From positions 1-43,770 of the forward strand of contig JAESQN010000018.1 in the NCBI GenBank assembly GCA_016765135.1: 43,770 bases of DNA, read 5' to 3'. Origin of the DNA: Robiginitomaculum sp. Its GTDB lineage: Bacteria > Pseudomonadota > Alphaproteobacteria > Caulobacterales > Maricaulaceae. The position numbers were made by a program, and so were the translations under genes. The notes beneath the pieces are model-generated. The model ran no database searches. It worked only from the letters and a program-made list of their open reading frames with translations, and was not told where the DNA came from. Positions within the stretch are counted from its first letter, which is position 1; each line of letters starts with the position of its first letter. This document shows positions 23,180 to 30,995 of this stretch, in pieces.

Positions 23180-24460
23180 CTAGCGGCGAGGGGGCAGGCG
23201 GGACCCGATATCTTCGACTCGCAAAGGTGCGCTCAGTGATAGGCCATCGAGTGTCCGCGCCCGTGATAATGCCACATAAGTTTGCCCCTTCGCAAATGCT
23301 CCTCGCCCCAAGTCAATTCTCACATCATCAAGCGTCAATCCTTGGGCCTTATGGATTGTTACAGCCCACGCCAAAATGAGAGGGATTTGCTGGAAGGTAG
23401 CTTTTGTCGCCTCCTCCATTTTTTGGTCAATATCATTCCACTTATAACTTATCGCTTCCCATTTTACCGGCTCAATTTTTCTCACTGCGTCACCGCTATC
23501 AAACTTCACATACACTTCGTCACTTTTCAGGTCGGTGATTGTCCCTAGCGACCCGTTGACCCATCTTTTAAGGGGGTCGTTTTTTACAGCCATGACACGC
23601 GCCCCTTTTTTTAGCGCGAGCTGCATGGGCGCGGGCACCCTATTGGAGTTGAACCGTCCTTTAGTGATGCTGTCATATTCTATTGCAGCGGATCCCAATT
23701 CTTGAAGACCTTTCTTATTGTATCTTTCAGCGATTGCATTTGTTGCTGTCAATAAAACGGGAGTATGCCCTTGCCGGTGCGGCCTAACACAAATTTCGTT
23801 TAGTGCGGAAACGGCCTTCTCTACATTACGGTCTAGCCTAATATCCGACAAAATTCTTACAAAATGTGCATCTTTCTGCCTGAATACTTTGGAGAGCTCA
23901 AAATGAACGGGCGCGTAATTCTCCAAGACATTCGAATTGTAGGCAAAGGGTCCCCCATAGCCCATCTGCGCCAGAATGCCCCTTTCGTGCGCAGGGATCA
24001 CAGGGGGAAGTTGGAAAAAATCACCAACTAAGAGGACTCTACATCCGCCAAAAGGAAGACTGGCATCTTGTGCTTGCCTCAAAACAATATCGATACCATC
24101 CAAAATATCAGCGCGAACCATAGAAACTTCATCGATTATTATGAGCTCTACCTTTTTCCAAAGTCTATTGCGGCGCTGATTGTTTAGTGCGTTTTCGTCA
24201 ATGACTTGGAAGGGGAACCGAAAAAATGAATGAATAGTTTGCCCACCCACATTAAGAGCGGCGACACCTGTTGGTGCTAATACAACCGTGTTTGGAATGT
24301 TACAAACGTTCTTAATGAAATTGACCAGTGTTGATTTCCCTGTCCCGGCTTCGCCCGTTACAAGAATGGGGGCTCTATCTTCAGAACGAATCTGTTCCAA
24401 AATATGACTAACTGTGGGATCACTCTCGTAGCAATCAGGAAATTGTTCTAACGTTGACAA
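23180..24460 (-). CDS. Pif1/RecD-like SF1B helicase (AAA_30 type)
   Basis: 426 residues from a TTG start with a very good ribosome binding site (GGAAGGA, 6 bases upstream). Motifs: GEAGTGKST (36-44), LIIIDEVSM (about 105-113), VGDFFQLPP (about 144-152), HKAQGLTLDDV (about 367-377) and TYVALSRARTL (about 394-404). This is the SF1B (Pif1/RecD2/Dda) pattern: a 5'-3' DNA helicase. It is short, without the N-terminal extension of RecD2. It converges on sspA with 19 bp between. It may unwind DNA around nicks made by SspB or repair damage from the restriction side, or it may be an unrelated passenger. Confidence 0.85.
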   Translation of the reverse strand: MSTLEQFPDCYESDPTVSHILEQIRSEDRAPILVTGEAGTGKSTLVNFIKNVCNIPNTVVLAPTGVAALNVGGQTIHSFFRFPFQVIDENALNNQRRNRLWKKVELIIIDEVSMVRADILDGIDIVLRQAQDASLPFGGCRVLLVGDFFQLPPVIPAHERGILAQMGYGGPFAYNSNVLENYAPVHFELSKVFRQKDAHFVRILSDIRLDRNVEKAVSALNEICVRPHRQGHTPVLLTATNAIAERYNKKGLQELGSAAIEYDSITKGRFNSNRVPAPMQLALKKGARVMAVKNDPLKRWVNGSLGTITDLKSDEVYVKFDSGDAVRKIEPVKWEAISYKWNDIDQKMEEATKATFQQIPLILAWAVTIHKAQGLTLDDVRIDLGRGAFAKGQTYVALSRARTLDGLSLSAPLRVEDIGSRLPPRR

Positions 24461-24855
24461 TTAGGGTCCTTCCGGCATTTCGCGCCGATATAGTTTAGTG
24501 AATTTTTGAATATGCAGGCGATATTAACATAATGCGATTTCACCAATCAGCCCACCATATTCCAATTTTTCCCAGCTTATTAGAGTGGCCTAGTAGGGCG
24601 CCGAACATGGGGAGGCTTAGACCCTTGATGCTTTGCTGTTCGTTGTTGGTGGCAAATACATTTTCCGATTCGAGTCCCTCAGAGGATTACCTACCCTCAA
24701 CATTAAACCTTCAACTACGTTTTTGTCCTAATCTCTGAATAGATATTGTTAGCTTATGTGATATTTATTTTGGTGCCCCCATGGTGCCCGATTGAAATAA
24801 GCAAAATTGACGATTTGGTGAATTTGGCTTAACTCATTGAATTTATTGATAAAAA
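24461..24855. other. 395-bp gene-free end of the mobile element
   Basis: No gene is supported; the 68-codon plus-strand frame at 24532 lacks any family pattern. The stretch must hold the promoter of the Pif1-like gene and, near its right end, the arm-like repeats at 24771. It lies between the last cargo gene and the 3' end of tRNA-Arg, the usual place of the attachment site. Confidence 0.6.
24771..24791. promoter_or_regulatory. Paired GGTGCCC repeats, 11 bp apart, near tRNA-Arg
   Basis: GGTGCCC starts at 24772 and again at 24783, so the repeats lie one helical turn apart. The pair stands 65 bp before the tRNA-Arg 3' end. Pairs with the same spacing occur next to the other two tRNA genes, so I read them as integrase arm-binding sites. 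Confidence 0.45.
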
Positions 24856-24936
<81 letters not shown>

Positions 24937-25039
24937 TGTGTGTCGTATGAATTCGCACTATGGGCGCGGATTATAGAAATGCCCTATAGAGCCTGCTTAA
25001 ACCTTTGCCAAGGGCTATTGCATACTTTAATATGACCCC

Positions 25040-26002
25040 ATGACGGTAAAAAGAATTATATCTTCGAAACTTTCGGCGGCCTTACTGGCTGCTAGCCTGA
25101 GCGTCGTCTTATTGTCGGCTTGCAAGCCAGGCAATAATGTGCGGCAAAAAGTGGCGGAAGCCCACAAGCGCTATGACGGGCCGGCTCTTTGGAAAGTTAC
25201 GGACCATGACAGCACGCTGTATCTTTTTGGCACCGTGCATTTACTGCCCGATGGTACGGATTGGCAGCGCCGTGATATGCAAGCTGCGTTTGACAATGTA
25301 GGCACCATGTTTTTCGAAACGCCGGACGATGCAAAGTCCGCCCTAAAAACCAGTGTTTTACAACGCCAGTACGGATTATATGACAGCGGCGAGCGTCTGA
25401 CAGATAAATTGGATATAGCCAATATCAACCGCTTGACTGCGGCAGCTTATAATACCGATGTGCCTTTGGCCCGGCTGGAGCGCTTTAAGCCGTGGCTAGT
25501 GGCTGACCTTCTGAGCATTGCCGCTGCTGACAAGGCCGGGCTAAAGTTTAGCAATTCCGCCGATAACTATTTGCGCACCCAAGCCAAACAAGCAGGCAAG
25601 TCCATCCAACATCTCGACACCATAGAGACATATTTTGACGTGGTAGCCAAACAGCCAATGGACATACAAATGCAAGCATTTGCACACACGATCAAGACGA
25701 TTGACACATTGGCTGATGACACCAAAATCGTCAACGCCGCGTGGTTAATCGGTGATGTAGGTAAATTGGAGCAAGACTTAATGATCCCCGCCAAAGCCCA
25801 ATCTCCAGAGATTTATGATGCCCTGTTTACCCGACGTAACATAAAATGGATCGAAACATTGGACGGGTTTATGAAAGGTGACAACAACGGCATGGCTGTG
25901 GTCGGCATAGGCCATTTGATCGGCTTTGACGGCTTGCCGACCCGGTTTACCGATCTGGGGTACAAGGTCGAACGCGTCCAACGCTTTGATTTGCCGAACT
26001 AG
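25040..26002 (+). CDS. TraB/GumN family lipoprotein
   Basis: 320 residues. A lipoprotein signal peptide (hydrophobic core about 12-26, lipobox LLSAC with Cys28) sends it to the cell envelope. The TraB/GumN family pattern is clear: LYLFGTVHLLP (about 60-70) near the start and VVGIGHLIG (about 291-299) near the end, the two GxxH-type motifs that suggest a metal-dependent hydrolase or peptidase-like fold. Related to pheromone-shutdown TraB and to Tiki proteases; its substrate is unknown. First chromosomal gene right of the tRNA-Arg. A weak hairpin (GGGG..AGCT/AGCT..CCCC) follows its stop. Confidence 0.85.
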   Translation: MTVKRIISSKLSAALLAASLSVVLLSACKPGNNVRQKVAEAHKRYDGPALWKVTDHDSTLYLFGTVHLLPDGTDWQRRDMQAAFDNVGTMFFETPDDAKSALKTSVLQRQYGLYDSGERLTDKLDIANINRLTAAAYNTDVPLARLERFKPWLVADLLSIAAADKAGLKFSNSADNYLRTQAKQAGKSIQHLDTIETYFDVVAKQPMDIQMQAFAHTIKTIDTLADDTKIVNAAWLIGDVGKLEQDLMIPAKAQSPEIYDALFTRRNIKWIETLDGFMKGDNNGMAVVGIGHLIGFDGLPTRFTDLGYKVERVQRFDLPN

Positions 26003-26139
26003 GGGCAAGCTCTGTAGCTCCCCTCTTGAGATGAAGGTTTGCACTTAAATATTGGGGCCATGTAAAAAAAATCTCTACCACACAAACCGTAATTAACAGG
26101 GCTGCACCTAGGGCCTGTGAAATAAGAGATACGTGACTA

Positions 26140-26583
26140 TTAGGGTTTCTTATTCGTGTGCAAAGCCTGTAAAATGTCTCGCCTGGCATCACTTATAGGG
26201 GCGGGGCGCCTGGTTTTTTCATTGACATAGACGTGTACGAAATACCCCTTGGCTATGAGAGTGCTGTCACTTTCTTTAAACAAACCGATTTCATACCGAG
26301 CACTGGAATTTCCAATCTTGCCTACGCGCAAGCCGGCTTGAATGGTCTCCGGATAGCTGGTAGGTGCTAAATACTGGCACTGGGTTTCTACCACTAGTCC
26401 AATGATCTCGCTTTCTCCTAAAACCAGCAAGCCGTTTTCGATCAGGAAATTATTCACTAGCGTATCGAAGTAGGTGTAATAGACTGCGTTGTTAATATGA
26501 CCATACTGATCATTATCGTTCCAACGGGTCTGGATATCCAATGTATATGGATAGGCCGCTAAAGTGTCGTGTTTATCAGCCAT
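26140..26583 (-). CDS. 4-hydroxybenzoyl-CoA-type thioesterase (hotdog fold)
   Basis: 147 residues. The catalytic region is typical of YbgC/FadM/4HBT enzymes: TRWNDNDQYGHINNAVYYTY (about 19-38), where the Asp of NDQYGH is the usual nucleophile region. One hotdog domain, no signal peptide; acts in the cytoplasm on acyl-CoA or related thioesters. Its ATG overlaps the stop of the iron alcohol dehydrogenase gene (TAATG), so the two are translated together. Substrate not predictable. Confidence 0.88.
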   Translation of the reverse strand: MADKHDTLAAYPYTLDIQTRWNDNDQYGHINNAVYYTYFDTLVNNFLIENGLLVLGESEIIGLVVETQCQYLAPTSYPETIQAGLRVGKIGNSSARYEIGLFKESDSTLIAKGYFVHVYVNEKTRRPAPISDARRDILQALHTNKKP

Positions 26584-27713
26584 TATGCGATTGCCTCGTA
26601 TATTTTGACGGTCGCGTCATAGGTCATTTTCCTGGGATTGTTGATTAACAATCTGGTTTTTGTCATAGCGTCCTTGGCCATCATGGGGATGGCGCTTGCG
26701 GGTATGTCGACGCTGCTTAAAGTTTGTGGTACATCCGTCACCTGCTTTATCCGGTGCATTTCGTCAATGAGCGCACTGCCGCTTTGTCCCAAAGAAAGAT
26801 GCGCGGCGATCTCTGCGTAATATTTTTCCGCTTTTGGCAGGTTATATTCCATGACCTCCGTCAGCACCAAAGCATTGGAAAGACCGTGGGGGATATGGAA
26901 AAATCCACCGAGCGGATAAGCCAAGGCATGGACGGCGGCGCACGGCGCGTTGGCGAACGCTTGCCCCGCCAGCATGGAGCCGATCAGCATATCCGTGCGG
27001 GCTTCTACGTCGTTTCCGTCTTGGCAAACCCGCTCAATCGCCCCGGTTAATTTGCTCAGGGCAGACAGGGCCAATGTGTCGGATATGGGATTTTTCTGTG
27101 GCAGGGATGTGTAGGCTTCGATGGCGTGCACCATAGCATCTATGCCGGTGGCAGCCGTGGTTAATTTTGGCAGGCCGAGCGTTAGGCTGGCATCCAGCAA
27201 CACCCTATCCGCATAAAGCACGTCCGCGACAATGCCCTGCTTCTCGGTTTCTCCGGTCGTGAGTATGGCAATATTGGTCACTTCCGAACCTGTCCCGGCG
27301 GTTGTCGGCACAAGCAGCAATGGCAAGCGCGGGCCTTTGGCAAGTCCTACCCCGTAAAGTTCCGACAGAGGCTGTGGCGAGGCGGCCAGATGGGCGATGA
27401 CCTTGGCCGTATCCATGGGGCTACCGCCGCCAAAGCCGACGATTAGATCGGCCTGAAATTCTTTGGCGGATTTTGCCGCGTCCAGGACAACTCCCTCTGG
27501 CGGGTCGGCGACAACAGCGTCAATGATTAGCACCTCATAGCCAGCGCCTTGTAAAGAACTAACGGCAGCATCCATCAAGCCCAGTCCGCGCACGCCTTTA
27601 TCCGTGACCATGCAAATGCGTTTGCCGGCACATAAACCCGCAACCAATTGATCAAACCTATCCGTGCCGCCAAAATCAATTCTGATGTCAGGGACGGTGC
27701 GAAAGATTTGCAT
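26583..27713 (-). CDS. Iron-containing alcohol dehydrogenase
   Basis: 376 residues, full length for the family. NAD-binding GGGSPMDTAK (about 94-103), PTTAGTGSEV (about 136-145), and the metal-binding region with Asp and His in GIDAMVHAIEAY (about 191-202) plus HALAYPLGGFFHIPHG (about 261-276). It oxidises alcohols or reduces aldehydes with NAD(P). Coupled by a one-base overlap to the thioesterase gene, which suggests one pathway (for example acyl or hydroxyacyl metabolism), but the substrate is not visible from sequence. Confidence 0.92.
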   Translation of the reverse strand: MQIFRTVPDIRIDFGGTDRFDQLVAGLCAGKRICMVTDKGVRGLGLMDAAVSSLQGAGYEVLIIDAVVADPPEGVVLDAAKSAKEFQADLIVGFGGGSPMDTAKVIAHLAASPQPLSELYGVGLAKGPRLPLLLVPTTAGTGSEVTNIAILTTGETEKQGIVADVLYADRVLLDASLTLGLPKLTTAATGIDAMVHAIEAYTSLPQKNPISDTLALSALSKLTGAIERVCQDGNDVEARTDMLIGSMLAGQAFANAPCAAVHALAYPLGGFFHIPHGLSNALVLTEVMEYNLPKAEKYYAEIAAHLSLGQSGSALIDEMHRIKQVTDVPQTLSSVDIPASAIPMMAKDAMTKTRLLINNPRKMTYDATVKIYEAIA

Positions 27714-27754
27714 AGTAACTACCTATTTTGTGGCCCTTAGGCCGTAGTGAAGAA

Positions 27755-28183
27755 TTACGATTGAGCGTATTGCTCCAGGGCCGGGCGGATTTTCTCCATA
27801 TCCGACCCTGCATTGGCGGCGGCGGATATGACGCCTTCTACGCCCATGTCTTTGACATTGGCGAAACACCAAAGCATGGCCGAGCGCATGCCACTGGCGC
27901 AATGGGCCAAGATTGGTTTGGGTAATTCGTCAAAAGCTTTGGTCATGGCATCGATTAAATCCAGGGACAATTGCCCTGGCTGCATGGGTATATGAGCGTA
28001 GGACAACCCGGCTGCTTTGGCCAGCTTTTCTATGTCGCCGGCAAATGGTTGGCCAGGTTTTTCCGTGTCCGGGCGATTATTGATGATGGTTTTAAAACCT
28101 GCCTCCGCAATGAAGTCGAGCTGCTCCGGGAACACTTGCATACATACGGACATATCGTCCGAGAGTTTTTGAAACTGTAACAT
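27755..28183 (-). CDS. TIGR01244/DUF442 family sulfur transferase-phosphatase
   Basis: 142 residues from the ATG 28181-28183 (RBS AAGGAAT); the longer frame upstream overlaps feoB and is rejected. It has the dual-specificity-phosphatase-like fold with the P-loop HCASGMRSA (about 96-104; Cys97 nucleophile, Arg102), and an FKTIINNRPDTEKPGQP block (about 30-46) typical of DUF442. This family is fused to the sulfide-detoxifying Blh proteins in many bacteria, where it moves persulfide sulfur. A palindrome just upstream may be its operator. Single-domain form here, without the metallo-beta-lactamase part. Confidence 0.85.
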   Translation of the reverse strand: MLQFQKLSDDMSVCMQVFPEQLDFIAEAGFKTIINNRPDTEKPGQPFAGDIEKLAKAAGLSYAHIPMQPGQLSLDLIDAMTKAFDELPKPILAHCASGMRSAMLWCFANVKDMGVEGVISAAANAGSDMEKIRPALEQYAQS

Positions 28184-28195
28184 GAATTTATTCCT

Positions 28196-28217
28196 TATAT
28201 TAGATAATGCTAATATA
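28196..28217. promoter_or_regulatory. Perfect 8-bp inverted repeat upstream of the DUF442 gene
   Basis: TATATTAG (28196-28203), a 6-bp spacer, then CTAATATA (28210-28217). It lies 12 bp before the start codon of the DUF442 gene. An AT-rich palindrome at this place fits an ArsR-type persulfide sensor such as BigR/SqrR, but no regulator gene is visible, so this is inference. Confidence 0.5.
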
Positions 28218-28248
28218 GAGCGGCGCGGGCTATATGCAAGACCTGTTT

Positions 28249-30114
28249 CTAGAAACCTAACGCCAGAGCCGCCCAATAAACAATACCAGATGCTACATAG
28301 GCCAATATGAACAAATAGGCAAACATGATAAGGGGCCATTTCCAGCTATTGGTTTCGCGCCTGGTGATGGCCAGGGTTGCGAGGCAGGACGGTGCAAAAA
28401 TAAACCACACCAAAAATGACAGCCCCATTGGTATCGTCCAGCCCGCCGCAACGGTAATGCCCAAAGCATCGCTATCAGCCACATTATAAACAATGGCCAG
28501 CGTAGACACCGCCACCTCGCGGGCCGCCATAGCAGGGATCAGGGCGATAGACATTTCCAGATTAAACCCGATAGGTGCCAAAACAGGCTCGATCACCCGG
28601 CCTAACATGCCGGCAAAACTGTTTCGGACATTGCCGTCATTATTCGGATAAGTGGAGAGAAACCAAATGATGATGGAGGCAGGGAGAATAATGCGCCCTG
28701 CCCTGTTTAAAAAGATTACAGCCCGTTGCCACAGGCCGAGCAGATATACTTTAGGAGACGGGAATTTGTAACTGGGCAGCTCCATCAATAACGGCGGTGC
28801 TTCCCCTTTGGTCAAAGTTTTCTTTAACACGAAAGACGCAAGCAGCGCAAAGACAATACCCGTCAACACCAACCACGACATGACCAGACCTTGCAGATTA
28901 AAAATACCAATGGAGGTTCTTGGGATAAACGCACCGACCAGCAGAAAATATATGGGCCAGCGGGCCGAGCAAGTCATGAGCGGCGCAATCATTATCGTGG
29001 TCAAACGGTCACGTTCGTTCTCAATTGTGCGCGCCGCCATTATGCCGGGTATGGCGCAGGCAAAACTGGACAAGAGCGGGATAAATGCCCGCCCGTTCAG
29101 CCCGACCTTGGCCATCAATGTATCCACCAAAAATGCGGCCCGTGCCAAATACCCCGACGCCTCCAGCGCTAAAATAAAAGCAAAGAGAATGAGGATTTGC
29201 GGTAAAAACACGATGACCGACCCGACCCCGGCAATAATGCCGTCCACCAAAAGTGCTTTTAGCCAACCGTCCGGCAGGCCTGAACCAATCAGTGCGCCAA
29301 ACCCGTTGACCCCGGCTTCGATCATGCCCATGGCTGGCCCGGACCAGGCATAGACGGCCTGGAACATCACAAACATAATACCCGCCAAAATGACAACACC
29401 CCAGACCGGGTGCAAAAACAAATCATCCAGCCGCTCGGAGGTATCGCGGGCATGGGGGGTGATCACCGTGCGGGTGGTTATGGCCCGCGCCGTGTGCTGG
29501 ATGGCTTTCAGGTTATCGCCAACGGGTGTGGGAATTTTCACACGCTTTGCCGCGATATCCTCAGCCCAGTCGTCCAGAAAATTGGTCACCGCTTCGCGTC
29601 CCGCCGTGCGCACGGCCACACAGGCAATAACGGGAACACCAAGCTCTTGTTCAAGCTCCACCAGATCAATTTCAACACCGTCACGCGCCGCCATATCCAT
29701 CATGTTCAGCACCACCACCATGGGTAGGCCGTAATTTTTAGCTTGCAAGACATTATGCAAATGGGTGCGGATATGGGAGGCGTCCATGACCACCATAATT
29801 CCGTCCGGGGCCGCTTCGCCGTCTAAATTACCGCGCACGGCGTCAATGGTGACGCGCTCGTCGGCGCTATGGCCACAGTCCCCGTAAACGCCCGGCAAAT
29901 CCAGAAATTCGATTTTGCGGCCTTTGCTTGAAACCATAATACCTTTGGCGTATTCCACCGTTACACCCGGATAATTGGCGACTTTGGCCCGTCCTCCCGT
30001 CAAGGCATTAAACAAAGACGACTTGCCGCAATTGGGCGCACCAAGTAATGCGATACGGATTGTTTTCGCGGTGGTCTTTACGTCTTGTATCCCCCTTGGC
30101 ATCCCCTTTGGCAT
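28249..30114 (-). CDS. feoB: Ferrous iron transporter FeoB
   Basis: 621 residues. N-terminal G domain with GAPNCGKSSLF (25-35), switch region TVEYAKG (about 50), DLPGVYG (G3), and NMMD (G4). After a helical spacer come the Gate domains (about 235-615) with about ten membrane helices and the AFVLDTLM/FACAIPGIMAAR region (about 340-365) carrying the conserved Cys. It imports Fe2+ across the inner membrane. It starts 1 base past feoA. Somewhat shorter than E. coli FeoB (773), as is common outside Enterobacteria. Confidence 0.95.
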   Translation of the reverse strand: MPKGMPRGIQDVKTTAKTIRIALLGAPNCGKSSLFNALTGGRAKVANYPGVTVEYAKGIMVSSKGRKIEFLDLPGVYGDCGHSADERVTIDAVRGNLDGEAAPDGIMVVMDASHIRTHLHNVLQAKNYGLPMVVVLNMMDMAARDGVEIDLVELEQELGVPVIACVAVRTAGREAVTNFLDDWAEDIAAKRVKIPTPVGDNLKAIQHTARAITTRTVITPHARDTSERLDDLFLHPVWGVVILAGIMFVMFQAVYAWSGPAMGMIEAGVNGFGALIGSGLPDGWLKALLVDGIIAGVGSVIVFLPQILILFAFILALEASGYLARAAFLVDTLMAKVGLNGRAFIPLLSSFACAIPGIMAARTIENERDRLTTIMIAPLMTCSARWPIYFLLVGAFIPRTSIGIFNLQGLVMSWLVLTGIVFALLASFVLKKTLTKGEAPPLLMELPSYKFPSPKVYLLGLWQRAVIFLNRAGRIILPASIIIWFLSTYPNNDGNVRNSFAGMLGRVIEPVLAPIGFNLEMSIALIPAMAAREVAVSTLAIVYNVADSDALGITVAAGWTIPMGLSFLVWFIFAPSCLATLAITRRETNSWKWPLIMFAYLFILAYVASGIVYWAALALGF

Positions 30115-30115
30115 C

Positions 30116-30367
30116 TTATTCCACCCCAGCCGTTTCGACCAAAATCATGGCCGCTTCAGCCGGACGCATGGCAATGGAGGCGCAATCATGGAGACGAATG
30201 TTCAGGGGCGAACCGCCAAATACCCCAACATGCAAAATCTCAACCATATCACCCTCCGTAAAACCAATTTCGCGCAAGCGCGTTTCTATCGCGCTGGTTT
30301 TCGCGTTAAAACCGCTAATGCGGGCGCGGGTACGCCGTGTGCGTAATGCCAGGTCAGCCAAAGTCAT
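30116..30367 (-). CDS. feoA: FeoA SH3-like accessory protein
   Basis: 83 residues with the FeoA pattern: ETRLREIGFTEGDMVEILH (about 29-47), then GSPLNIRLHDCASIAMRPAEA, where SLR/ASIAMR is the usual end. A small cytoplasmic SH3-like protein needed for FeoB function. First gene of feoAB, with a Fur-like palindrome about 40 bp upstream. Confidence 0.92.
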   Translation of the reverse strand: MTLADLALRTRRTRARISGFNAKTSAIETRLREIGFTEGDMVEILHVGVFGGSPLNIRLHDCASIAMRPAEAAMILVETAGVE

Positions 30368-30402
30368 AATTATGCTCTTCTTTGCTTTCCCACCCTGTTA
30401 AT

Positions 30403-30430
30403 GCGAATTGTTCGCAATAGCAATTGCGAA
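30403..30430. promoter_or_regulatory. Candidate Fur-type operator upstream of feoA
   Basis: GCGAA-TTG-TTCGC (30403-30415) overlaps a second repeat, TTCGCAAT-AGCA-ATTGCGAA (30411-30430); each is a perfect palindrome. Overlapping palindromes of GCGAAT/ATTCGC type resemble known Fur boxes in Alphaproteobacteria. It sits 36 bp before the feoA start, where an iron repressor would act. Confidence 0.55.
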
Positions 30431-30575
30431 ATAGCGTTAATTTGTCGCAATGCGCAAAAAGCGTATTTGAAGCATTTTTCACATAGAGGTCATTTTCACA
30501 TAGACACTGACCAGACCATCACCTATAACGCCGCCTCAAAGCAAATCGCGACCCGTTCGCGACCATGCTCAGAGA

Positions 30576-30651
30576 GGCCGCATAGCTCAGTTGGTAGAGC
30601 AACGGATTGAAAATCCGTGTGTCCCTGGTTCAAATCCAGGTGCGGCCACCA
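30576..30651 (+). tRNA. tRNA-Phe (GAA)
   Basis: A complete cloverleaf: acceptor GGCCGCA/TGCGGCC, D arm AGCTCAGTTGGTAGAGC, anticodon stem-loop CGGAT-TGAAAAT-CCGTG around anticodon GAA, T loop GGTTCAAATCC, and encoded CCA (30649-30651). Its 3' half is repeated at 34830, so a mobile element is inserted right behind it. Confidence 0.97.
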
Positions 30652-30665
30652 TTTATTTACTTACA
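30599..30665 (+). repeat. attL: 3' half of tRNA-Phe
   Basis: 67 bp that match 34830-34895 with two substitutions and one indel. The two substitutions pair with each other in the T stem of the tRNA (G:C here, A:T in the other copy). Confidence 0.9.
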
Positions 30666-30741
30666 TTAGTTAATGATTTCAATATGATAGAGTAAGACCA
30701 CCAACTTATCAAGGTGTTGTTGCCCTACCATCATATGAACT

Positions 30742-30759
30742 TAAGTGCTGGGTAAGTGC
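30742..30759. promoter_or_regulatory. Left arm repeats TAAGTGC x2, 11 bp apart
   Basis: TAAGTGC at 30742-30748 and 30753-30759. The same pair with the same spacing is found at the other end of the element (34745-34762). A likely integrase arm-type binding site. Confidence 0.6.
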
Positions 30760-30763
30760 AAAA

Positions 30764-30922
30764 CTGTGAAAATAGCCTGCTTTTCACAGCTTGAAACCAC
30801 TCGACGCTGCATGGCTTTAGTCACAGCCTCACTCTCACGACCTGTCACTACGGGATGGGCGTTACACTTTTTCTGTGACTGGGGCTACAATGGTGCGAAA
30901 CTGTCCACAAGAGGTACTGTGA
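30764..30922. repeat. Cluster of CTGTGA/TCACAG boxes and a hairpin
   Basis: Five copies within 160 bp: 30764, 30784 (reverse), 30821 (reverse), 30873 and 30917. The first two form a 9-bp hairpin CTGTGAAAA-N8-TTTTCACAG (30764-30789). It lies in the 344-bp gene-free left end of the element (30652-30995). It may be a binding site for the XRE protein, an excision factor or a helper replication protein. Confidence 0.6.
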
Positions 30923-30995
30923 CAGTTTCAATAAACTACAATTTCATATTAGCAATTTGTGACAACCCTGAACCTTCATAAAAAAGTGTGACGCT

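Noticed and set aside
9447-24460. Assignment of the locus as Dnd, BREX or DISARM
   Set aside because: No DndD/DndE, no PglZ or BrxC, no DISARM methylase or DUF1998 gene; DUF4007 plus the sspC/sspD order points to Ssp.
24532-24738. 68-codon frame between the Pif1-like gene and tRNA-Arg
   Set aside because: No ribosome binding site, no recognisable pattern, sits at an element border.
30401-30610. 69-codon frame overlapping tRNA-Phe
   Set aside because: It ends inside the tRNA gene and overlaps the feoA promoter region.
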